Below, one piece after another: positions 8,394-16,700 of a stretch of 58,992 nt of DNA. The translations under genes were made by a program, and so were the position numbers. This DNA comes from Pseudomonadota bacterium. Lineage in GTDB: Bacteria > Pseudomonadota > Alphaproteobacteria > GCA-2731375. Every line of letters starts with the position of its first letter. Within the stretch, counting starts at the first letter, position 1. The notes beneath the pieces were generated by a model. The model ran no database searches. It saw only the letters and a program-made list of their open reading frames with translations, and was not told the DNA's origin. The stretch is from contig JAQBYC010000012.1 in assembly GCA_027623205.1 (NCBI GenBank), positions 1 to 58,992 on the forward strand, read 5' to 3'.

Positions 8394-9503
8394 TCAAAGA
8401 TCGATACGTCGTTTCTGCAATTCACTTTCAACAAAATCGATGCCCAGACCCGGCGCTTCGGATAAATTGAACAAGCCATCGACAGGGAAGGGCGGCCGGT
8501 CAAACACCGCGTGCATCCGTGTGCTGGGGTCATTCCATTCACAGGGTTTGGTGGCATGCAGTTGGGCGGCACACACATGCAAATTCGCCACATGCCCAAT
8601 CATCGGCTGCGTTTGATGCGAGACCAGTTCGACGCCATGCGCCTGCGCCAGCGCCGCGCACCGCAGCAACCCGGTAATGCCGCCCATCTTGACAATGTCG
8701 GGCTGGATCATACGGACACCGGCTTCGATCAGTTCAACCAGGCCGCCTGTGGTATATGTCTGTTCACCCGCTGACACGGTTATGGACAGCTTACTGGCAA
8801 CTTCCCCCATCGCCTTGATATGGTAATGCTGAACCGGTTCCTCGAACCACCAGTAACCGAGATCCTCCAGTACCCGGCCAACCCGGATGGCGCCGCCTGT
8901 CGAATAGCCATTGTTGGCGTCGAAGGCGAGTGGAAAGTTGTCGCCGACAAGCCGGCGCACGGCGCGCGCTTTTTCAAGGTGGTCGGGAATATCGGCATCC
9001 AGATTGACCCGTCCGTTATCGAACCGAATTTTTATGGCGGCGGGTTTGTCCTGCATGCGTTGTTCAATGATGCGCAAAACATCGTCCAACGTACGTTCCA
9101 CGCCGTTGCCGCCGATGGAGGCGTAAAACGGCAGCGCGGTTCGCCAGGCGCCGCCCAACAACTTGTAGATCGGTTGGTCGAAAAGCTTGCCCTTTAAATC
9201 CCAAAGCGCGATATCGATTGCCGCCAAGGCGCCCGTCAAGGCGCCTTCCGGACCAAGTTTGGCCAGACGATGGCTCAAGCGGTCCTGCAGCACGGCATGA
9301 TCCAACGGGTCGGCGCCGATCAGACCTGGCGCAATATCGTGGACGATCATGCCGAGCGAGGCGAGACCCCCTTGCATCGGCGAGGCTTCGCCCACGCCAT
9401 GTTGCCCGTCGTCGGTCCAAACCCGCACGAAGGCGCTGCGTTGCGCGGCCGTGTCGTCAGGCGACCACTGAACCTGAAACGCTTCGATACGTTCAATTGC
9501 CAT
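8394..9503 (-). CDS. Mandelate racemase/muconate lactonizing enzyme family (enolase superfamily)
   Basis: 369 residues with the complete enolase-superfamily layout: capping domain 1-120, then a barrel with KIR (Lys158, Arg160), Asp195 in FDANNGY, Glu221/222 in WFEEP, Glu247 in SAGEQ and His296 in SHQTQP. The three acidic residues bind Mg2+. The Lys-x-Arg and His positions resemble the mandelate-racemase subgroup of acid-sugar dehydratases and racemases more than the cycloisomerases. ATG 9503. It converges with the enoyl-CoA hydratase gene and lies downstream of boxB on the same strand, 157 bases away. The exact acid substrate is not predictable. Confidence 0.85.
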   Translation of the reverse strand: MAIERIEAFQVQWSPDDTAAQRSAFVRVWTDDGQHGVGEASPMQGGLASLGMIVHDIAPGLIGADPLDHAVLQDRLSHRLAKLGPEGALTGALAAIDIALWDLKGKLFDQPIYKLLGGAWRTALPFYASIGGNGVERTLDDVLRIIEQRMQDKPAAIKIRFDNGRVNLDADIPDHLEKARAVRRLVGDNFPLAFDANNGYSTGGAIRVGRVLEDLGYWWFEEPVQHYHIKAMGEVASKLSITVSAGEQTYTTGGLVELIEAGVRMIQPDIVKMGGITGLLRCAALAQAHGVELVSHQTQPMIGHVANLHVCAAQLHATKPCEWNDPSTRMHAVFDRPPFPVDGLFNLSEAPGLGIDFVESELQKRRIDL

Positions 9504-9660
9504 CGTTTCCCCCTGTATACGGACGTTTGCGCGCTCAAGACTCTAGGCAAAATCAACAAAATCGGCACGAAGCGGTAGCCGGCGCCTATCCGTCTGACCA
9601 CCGCGCCGGATCGAAATGCCGACAATGCGGGTAAAGTAGCTTGCCGCGCCGCACCAAGAC

Positions 9661-11091
9661 CTAATTCAGCCGTACATACTCGAAATCCACCGGCTGGTTG
9701 TTGATGCCGCGGGCGGGCGGGGCGATCCAGCCGGCGTATTTGCCCGGCTCGGTGACCGGTTGCATCAGGCCGATCACATAGGCGCGGTCGGCCTCCGTGG
9801 GCAGCCAGCCGCCATGTTTCTGGGTCCATTCCGCCTCGGTAATGACCTCGCCCTCGGGGCTGACCCGCACGCCCGAGGTATTCGCGAGATTGAAGCTGCC
9901 GATCTGGCGATTGAAGGCGCGATGGGGCAGTTTCAATTCGAAATTGATGCCCTGACGCTTGATGATCTGGTTCCACCGCCGTACGCCACGGTCACAATCG
10001 GTGACATAGTCATCGCGCAGGCGCTCGTTGATGACCGTCAGGGCGTTATCCTGGTTGGTGACGAATTTTTCGCCCTCCAGTTCCAGGATGGGGTACAGCG
10101 CATCACCCAGGGTGTGATCGTCGTCGATCTTGGTTTCCTCGAAACGCCCTTTCAGCCCCATGGAATAGAAATTCGCCGCGTTGGTTGATCGTTCCGAACC
10201 GAACAGGTCAAGGGAAACAGAGAAATGGAAGTTCAGATATTTCTGCAGCGTGGGCAGATCAATGCCGCCCATTTTGCGGACGTTGTCTTCGCCATGTTCC
10301 TTCATCAACTCGCAGGCCCGCTGGATGACCCGGCCCACGCCGGTCTCGCCCACGAACATATGATGGGCTTCCTCGGTCAACATGAAGCGGCAGGTGCGCG
10401 ATAGCGGGTCAAAGCCGCTTTCCGCCAGGGATGCCAACTGGTACTTGCCATCCCGGTCGGTGAAGTAGGTGAACATGTAAAAAGACAGCCAGTCGGGCGT
10501 CTTCTCGTTGAAGGCCCCGAGGATGCGCGGCTTGTCCGGATCACCCGAATGCCGTTGCAGCATCTCGTCGGCCTCCTCCCGGCCATCGCGGCCGAAATAG
10601 CCGTGCAGCAGGTAGACCATGGCCCACAAATGCCGGCCTTCCTCGACGTTGACCTGAAACAGATTGCGCAGGTCATAGAGGGACGGGGCGGTAAAGCCCA
10701 GTTGCCGCTGCTGTTCCACCGACGCCGGCTCGGTATCACCCTGGGTGACGATCAGGCGGCGCAGCATGCCGCGGTATTCGCCGGGTACTTCCTGCCAGGC
10801 GGCCTCGCCCTTGTGTTCGCCGAAATTGACTTTGCGCTCCGCTTCCGGTTCCGCAAGAAAGATGCCCCAGCGGTATTCCGGCATTTTCACATAGCCGAAA
10901 TTTGCCCAGCCCTTGGCATCGACGCTGACCGCGGTGCGTAAATAGACCTCATGGGTCTGAAACTCTGTCGGCCCCATTTCCTGCCACCATTTTTGATAGT
11001 TCGGCTGCCACGCTTCCAAGGCCCGTTGCAGGCGGCGGTCTTCCGACAGGTCGACGTTGTTGGGGATGCGTTCCTGATAATCAATCGCCAT
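9661..11091 (-). CDS. boxB: Benzoyl-CoA 2,3-epoxidase, oxygenase component BoxB
   Basis: 476 residues, the usual BoxB length. BoxB is a class I di-iron oxygenase that epoxidises benzoyl-CoA to 2,3-epoxybenzoyl-CoA. The di-iron ligand pattern is visible: Glu121, ExxH at Glu151-His154 in VEEGRHLW, and ExxH at Glu241-His244 in EEAHHMF. I start at ATG 11091 (MAIDYQERIPNNV), which follows AAGGAGGG. The open frame extends 25 residues further, but only into the end of boxC. Only 4 bases separate it from the boxC stop, so the two are co-translated. The reductase partner BoxA is not in the window. Confidence 0.95.
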   Translation of the reverse strand: MAIDYQERIPNNVDLSEDRRLQRALEAWQPNYQKWWQEMGPTEFQTHEVYLRTAVSVDAKGWANFGYVKMPEYRWGIFLAEPEAERKVNFGEHKGEAAWQEVPGEYRGMLRRLIVTQGDTEPASVEQQRQLGFTAPSLYDLRNLFQVNVEEGRHLWAMVYLLHGYFGRDGREEADEMLQRHSGDPDKPRILGAFNEKTPDWLSFYMFTYFTDRDGKYQLASLAESGFDPLSRTCRFMLTEEAHHMFVGETGVGRVIQRACELMKEHGEDNVRKMGGIDLPTLQKYLNFHFSVSLDLFGSERSTNAANFYSMGLKGRFEETKIDDDHTLGDALYPILELEGEKFVTNQDNALTVINERLRDDYVTDCDRGVRRWNQIIKRQGINFELKLPHRAFNRQIGSFNLANTSGVRVSPEGEVITEAEWTQKHGGWLPTEADRAYVIGLMQPVTEPGKYAGWIAPPARGINNQPVDFEYVRLN

Positions 11092-11095
11092 GGGG

Positions 11096-12745
11096 TCAGA
11101 CCCTCCTTTTATCGAATTCACTGCGCTGGCCGCTGCCGTACAACGGCAGCGCGCCGGTTTCGCCAACCGCGTTGGGGCGCTGGAATATCCAGTTCTGCCA
11201 GGCGGAGAGGCGCGAGAAGATTTTGCTTTCCAGGGTTTCCGGTCCGCCGAAGCGGAGGTTGGCTTCCATGCCGGTCAAGGCGTCCGGAGAGAAGGCGGCG
11301 CGCTCTTCAATGGCGATGCGTATCTCGTCCTCCCAGTCAATGTCGTCGGGGGCAAAAGTGACCAGACCGGCCGCTTCCGCCGCAAGGGCGTCCATGGCCT
11401 CGCCCTGCCGTTGTTCCAGGGCCGCGATGGTATCCGCATCGTCCAGGAAACGGGATTGCAGGCGGGTCAGGCCATTGACCATCTCGTAGGCGCCAAAGTT
11501 CATGGTTGTCAGGGACACCGTGGCCGGCGGCCGGTTGTCGCCTTCGAACTGACCATCGAGCATGTAACTGCGGTCAGCGGCCAGGGCCAGTTCCAGCAAG
11601 GTGCCGGTGAAGCAGGATGCCGGTTCGATAACGGCGAAGATGCTGCGGGATGTGACATCGATCCGCTTGAAGGTGCGTTTGAGATACAGGATCACCTCGC
11701 GCACCAGCCAATGATCCTGGTTCGCAGCCAGGGTGGCATCGTGCGCGGCCACCAGATTGCCGTCGCCGCTGGTATGGAACAGCCAGGTGCCGATTTCATT
11801 CTCGTTGGTGCGCAGGTGCAGAATAGCGTCGTCCAATTCGCGGGCCAGGCGAAGCGGCCAGTAGTCGGCGCCCAGCGCTTCGATGGCGTCCGTATCGGGC
11901 GGTGGCGCTTCGGTCGGCGCCAGCACGGTTAGGCTGGCGGTGCGGGCATCCCGGTCAATCTCCACCCGCAATGCGGAATAGCTGATGCTATCGCCGTCGA
12001 TGGTGCGTTGCAGCGGTGTCAGGGCGATACCCTGGCCGTCGGCGGGCCGGTCCGATTGGGCAACGGCCCGGGCCGCGCGGGCGGCCACGGCGTCATGGTA
12101 TTTGGAACGCGGTGCGATCTCGTCTATCAGACGCCAGTCCACGGCGCGCTGGCCGCGGATACCTTCCTCCAGGGTACAGAAGAAATCGGCCCGGTCGCGC
12201 CGCACCTTGCGTTTGTCCGACAGGCGGGTCAGGCCGCCGGTGCCGGGCAGCACGGCCAGCAGGGGGACTTCCGGTAAGGATACGGTGGTGGCGCCATCGT
12301 CGATCATGACAATCTGGTCGCAGGCCAGGGCCAGCTCATAGCCTCCCCCCGCGCAGGGGCCGTTGACGGCGGCGATATAGATCTGCCCCGAATGGGCCGA
12401 GGCGTCTTCGATGCTGTTGCGGGTCTCGTTGGTGAATTTGCAAAAATTCACTTTGTGGTCATGGGACGAGGTTGCCAGCATGCGAATATTGGCGCCGGCG
12501 CAAAAGATTCTGTCCTTGGCCGAGGTCATGACAACGGCGGCCACTTCCGGATGCTCAAAGCGCAAGCGCTGTACCGCATCGTAAAGTTCGATATCGACGC
12601 CCAGGTCGTAGGAATTCAGCTTCAACTCGTAGCCGTCCCGCAGACCGCCGCCTTCGTCCACGGCCATGGCCAAGGTCGCGACGCGGCCGTCCATGGACAA
12701 TTGCCAATGCCGGTAAGATCCAGGCTCCGTGCGGAATTCAATCAT
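11096..12745 (-). CDS. boxC: 2,3-epoxybenzoyl-CoA dihydrolase BoxC
   Basis: 549 residues, full length for BoxC, the large crotonase-fold enzyme that opens the ring of 2,3-epoxybenzoyl-CoA to 3,4-dehydroadipyl-CoA semialdehyde and formate. The crotonase core is visible as FCAGANIRML, NGPCAGGGYELALACD and SLPEVPLLAVLPGTGGLTRL. The long C-terminal region is characteristic of BoxC. First gene of the boxC-boxB pair. A sigma-70-like promoter and TGCA-type palindrome lie 55-85 bases upstream (12801-12830), pointing to BoxR control. It supplies the semialdehyde that a BoxD dehydrogenase, not seen here, would oxidise. Confidence 0.95.
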   Translation of the reverse strand: MIEFRTEPGSYRHWQLSMDGRVATLAMAVDEGGGLRDGYELKLNSYDLGVDIELYDAVQRLRFEHPEVAAVVMTSAKDRIFCAGANIRMLATSSHDHKVNFCKFTNETRNSIEDASAHSGQIYIAAVNGPCAGGGYELALACDQIVMIDDGATTVSLPEVPLLAVLPGTGGLTRLSDKRKVRRDRADFFCTLEEGIRGQRAVDWRLIDEIAPRSKYHDAVAARAARAVAQSDRPADGQGIALTPLQRTIDGDSISYSALRVEIDRDARTASLTVLAPTEAPPPDTDAIEALGADYWPLRLARELDDAILHLRTNENEIGTWLFHTSGDGNLVAAHDATLAANQDHWLVREVILYLKRTFKRIDVTSRSIFAVIEPASCFTGTLLELALAADRSYMLDGQFEGDNRPPATVSLTTMNFGAYEMVNGLTRLQSRFLDDADTIAALEQRQGEAMDALAAEAAGLVTFAPDDIDWEDEIRIAIEERAAFSPDALTGMEANLRFGGPETLESKIFSRLSAWQNWIFQRPNAVGETGALPLYGSGQRSEFDKRRV

Positions 12746-12800
12746 GCGGTCTGATCCCCAATATCTCGTTCAGCCTGACCCTGCGCCCTATTCGTAATAG

Positions 12801-12812
12801 GCATTATAATGC
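12801..12812. promoter_or_regulatory. Palindromic TGCA-TATA operator upstream of boxC
   Basis: GCATTATAATGC is a perfect 12-base palindrome, flanked by T to give TGCA on the minus strand. Eleven of its 12 bases recur at 23719-23730 in the boxR/flavodoxin intergenic region. BzdR/BoxR-family repressors are known to recognise TGCA-containing repeats, so this is inferred to be the BoxR site. Confidence 0.65.
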
Positions 12813-12830
12813 ATTTATGTCTAAGTTCAA
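12803..12830 (-). promoter_or_regulatory. Putative sigma-70 promoter of boxCB
   Basis: On the minus strand TTGAAC (plus 12825-12830) and TATAAT (plus 12803-12808) are separated by 16 bases. The -10 box lies inside the palindromic operator, so a bound regulator would block RNA polymerase. The boxC ATG is 58 bases downstream. Confidence 0.6.
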
Positions 12831-12833
12831 GAA

Positions 12834-13787
12834 TTATTTCGCATGTTTTACGGCCTGGACCGTTACCCTGCCGTGCACGCCCTCTCGATAAATAATATAT
12901 ACGCCGGTGGCGATCAGGATAGCGGCGCCACTCACGGTCCAGCGGTCGGGCAGGTCGCCAAAGGCCAGATAACCGAACCAGGTATTCCATAGCAGGGCGG
13001 TATAAGACAGCGGCGCCAGTACGGCGACGGGGGCGAACTCAAACGATTTGATCAGGGCATAATGGCCGATCGCACCCATCAACCCGAGCGAGGCCAACAT
13101 CAGCCAGTGCTCTGGCGTCGGCGGATTGCGCCAGAAAAACGGAACCACCAGGGACATGGCGCCGGCCCCCACCAGGCCGGAGAAGAACAAGGTCGTAATA
13201 GGGTCATCGGTGCTGGTCAGCATGCGCGTGGTGATTTGGTAAAGGGCATAGCCAAGCGCCATTAGCAGTAATAGCCATACGGCCCAATGCATCACGCCGA
13301 GGCCCGGCCGGACGATGATCATGGCGCCGACAAAGCCGACGGCAACGGCGGTCCACCGCCGCCGGCCGACCGCTTCCCCCAACAAAGGCACGCTCAGGGC
13401 GGTGACCAGCAGGGGCGAGACGAAACTGATTGCCACCGCATCGGCCAAGGGCATGTATTGAATGGCCGTGAAGAAGGCGACGGTACACAACACCAGCAGC
13501 AGGGATCGGATCCATTGCAGCCCCGGACGGCTGGTCCGCAGCAGGCGGCGTCCGCGTTTGGGCCAAAAGATCACCACCATGAAGGCGAAATGGAAAAAAT
13601 AGCGGGCCCAGGAGATCTGTATCACGGGCAGGGTCTGGCTCAGATACTTGGCTTGCAGGTCCATCAGCGAAAGCAGAAAGATCGCAGCCAGTGCCAACAT
13701 AATGCCGGTGAGCTGATTTGGTCCCAGTCGTGCAGCCTTCGCCCTGCTTTTCGTCGGGGCCTTCTCTGCGGTCTCTGGCGCTGTCAC
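12834..13787 (-). CDS. EamA/DMT-family membrane transporter
   Basis: 317 residues with about ten hydrophobic helices arranged as two EamA repeats (first around 27-160, second around 165-300), the drug/metabolite transporter pattern of inner-membrane exporters and importers. The N-terminal 25 residues are cytoplasmic and Lys/Ala rich. The start is GTG 13787, directly after the stop codon of the giant coiled-coil gene, so it is read from the same message. It ends just before the boxCB promoter. Its position next to benzoate genes permits a role in aromatic-acid transport, but operon linkage is to the upstream gene and the substrate is unknown. Confidence 0.85.
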   Translation of the reverse strand: MTAPETAEKAPTKSRAKAARLGPNQLTGIMLALAAIFLLSLMDLQAKYLSQTLPVIQISWARYFFHFAFMVVIFWPKRGRRLLRTSRPGLQWIRSLLLVLCTVAFFTAIQYMPLADAVAISFVSPLLVTALSVPLLGEAVGRRRWTAVAVGFVGAMIIVRPGLGVMHWAVWLLLLMALGYALYQITTRMLTSTDDPITTLFFSGLVGAGAMSLVVPFFWRNPPTPEHWLMLASLGLMGAIGHYALIKSFEFAPVAVLAPLSYTALLWNTWFGYLAFGDLPDRWTVSGAAILIATGVYIIYREGVHGRVTVQAVKHAK

Positions 13788-16700
13788 CTAGTTTAAACGT
13801 CCCAGGGCCTTGGACATCAGCAGGTACAATTTGCCCACGTCGGAGGACAACAACACGGCCGCCAGGATCTCTTCGGGGTCGTTCTCCTCCGCCTGCGCCA
13901 ACGCCTCCTGGAACTGAACGAGATAGCGGTCCACATGTTCGCGGAAGCCGTCGTCGGCCTGGTAATTGTTCCGGATGGCGTCCAGGGAGAAACGGTCGCG
14001 GTTGCGGACAATGCGGCGGGCAAATATGCCCCGGTCACCGTCCAGATAGCGCTCCCAGGCATCCTCGGGCACGTTCTTTTCCATGGCCCGATCAAGATCA
14101 ATGGCCAGGGAGTTCATGCGTTCCGTCACGAAGGCCATGTTGCGCATGAAGGCTTTGCGCCGGGTCAAGGCGCTGTTCGTTTCAATCTTGGCCGCATCGG
14201 CCAGGGCTTTTTCACTGACCTGGCGCAGGTCTTCGGCCTGGCGGCGATAGGAGGCGCCAACCGAAATCGCGGCCTGACCGGTCCGCTCTGACAGTTGCTC
14301 CAATTCACCCGCGTTGCGGGCCAATTGTTCGCCCAGGCGCAACAGCCGCTTTTCGCTACCCTTGGCCTGATCGGACAGCTCTTCCACCGCCAGACGAAGA
14401 TCCTTGCTCAATTCGGCGATCTGCTGTGACAGCCGGCTGGATTCATTTCGCAGGTCGTTGCCCTGGCTGGCCATGTCGAGACTGGCGGCCTTCAATCTTT
14501 CGGCGCCGCGTTCGCCGGCCGCCGCGACATTCTGAATTTCTTGGCGAAAGGCGATGCCGGCGCCCAGAATGCGCGTTGCTTCACGGTCGGAGGTTTCGTT
14601 CAAGGCGATGGAGGCATTATCGAAGGTGATATGGGCGCCCCGCAACCGGGCCGCCGCCTCGTCGGCTGCCTCCGCCACACGCGAGGTGCCGCGGCCCAGG
14701 ACATCAATAGCGTCCGCTAGATCGGACTTCGATTGGATTGCGACCGCGCTCATTTGACCGGCCCTTTGCAGAAGCTCCTCGCTGACACCGCCGGACTGCC
14801 GGCTCAGCGCCTGGCATTGTTCCATAAAACGGGCCAGGGACGTTTCGATGCGCGCCGCCGCCGCCGCCGCCGCTTCGTTCAGTTGATCGCCGTGCCCGCG
14901 CAAGGACTGCGCCAGGTTCGCCATGTTTTCAACCGCCTTGGTGGACGCGCCCTCGGCGCGCCTGCCGCCCTGGCTCAACAGATCCATGATCTGGTTCAGA
15001 TAGGCCCCGCCCTTGGTCGTGGCGGTGTCGAGGGTCTGGAGTTCCGCGCCCAGCGCATCACCGGCCTTGGCCAAATCATCGAGCGCGGACGTTGATGCCT
15101 GCTTCAAGGCAATGGTACTTTTCTCCAATATGGTCTCTATCTGGTCGGCCCGTTCAGCGATAGCGGCAGTGATTTGCTGCAGGGCACCGGCCCGGCTGTG
15201 CAGATCCTGGCTCAAACGCGCGGTACGTTGCTCCGCCCTATCGGCGGCCTCTTCCAGCACCGTGGCATGCTGCTGCATGGTGGCGCCCAGGTTTGTCGCC
15301 TCGGCCTGAACCCGGTCAGTGGCGGCCGTCAGATGTTGCGCATTCAGGCGCAGCGTCTCACCGGTGGCGTCCACCGCCGCGTTGGCTTTCTGGGCCGCCG
15401 CCGTGACGCCATCGGCCTCTTCCCGCAGGCTGGAAGTGGTATTGTGAATTTGCGCCAGGGCACGCTCCCCTTCCGTGGCCAAAGTGTCGGCAGCCTCTAC
15501 GAACGCCGCTTCGGTGGCACGCATTTCGGTCATCGCCGCGTTACCGGTCCGGGCCAGGCCGGCGATGCTTTCTTCCAGTTGACGCCCGGCCCCTTCGGTT
15601 CGCACGGCTGCAACCGTTACGCCTTCGATGCCCTTGTCCAGGGCGGATTGCACCGCCTCGATACGCCGGCTTGCGGCCGCGGCGGCATCGGTAACCCGGC
15701 TGGTGGTGGCGTCGGTGATCTGCTGTAAATTTGCCTCCGCCCCTTCGCTCAATTCACTCAGACGCCGCGCCGCCGTGCTGGTCAGGTTGTCAATGCGCTG
15801 GTCCGTGCGCTGGGCGAAGTTATCGATCCGTTCCTCGACCGAGCCGGCCATGGCGTCGACCCGCTCCTCGACAGCGCTGCCTAGGTCTTCAATTTGTCCG
15901 GAAGCGGTCGTGGCGGCGAATTGTATCCGGCTCATGGCCTGTTCGACGCCTTCGCCAGCCTGGCCGATTACGGCCGCGGATTGCCGCGACGTCGCGGCGA
16001 TGGCCTCGGCGCGGGCGTTCAGATGTTGGCTGGCCTCGTCAATCCGTTGGTCTGCCTGCTGGGCGGCCTGCTGCACGGTTTCCGTGGTTGCGGCCAATCG
16101 GCTGCCGGCGTCGGCAATGCGTTCCTCGGTCCTGCCGGCCGTGGCGTTCAATATTTCCAGATGCTGTTGCACGCGCGCTTCGATGCCGTGGGAGATGGTT
16201 TCCACCTCGCTTGAAAGCTGGCGCAAGCTGCTGCCGTTCTGGCGCATGGCCGCCCCCGTACGCTTGGCCTCGGCCCCGATCTGGAATGATACGTCTTGCA
16301 GCCATTTGCCTTCCTGATGCAGGTTCTGGTTCATCTCGCTGCCACGGTCGATCATATCGTCAACCGCCTGGCCCAAATCCGCGATTTGTGCCCGCAAGCC
16401 GGCTTCCACCGTGTCGGCCTGGCCAATGGTGCGCCGCGCCAGTCCTTCCAGGCTTTCCATCACGTCGGTGATCCGCGCCTCGAACTCTTCGCGAATGGCT
16501 TCGGCGGATTGGCTTGCGTCCCGGCCGATTTTTTCCGAATTGCCCGCGACGGATTTGCCGATTTCGTCGATACGTTGTTGAAAGGCATTGCTCAACGCCA
16601 AGGCGTTCAGTGCAGCCTGGCGGGAGGCATCCTCGGCATAAGCGGTGACGACGGCAGCGCCCTCCTTGAAGGACTGCGCGATTTCCTCGGTCCGGCGATT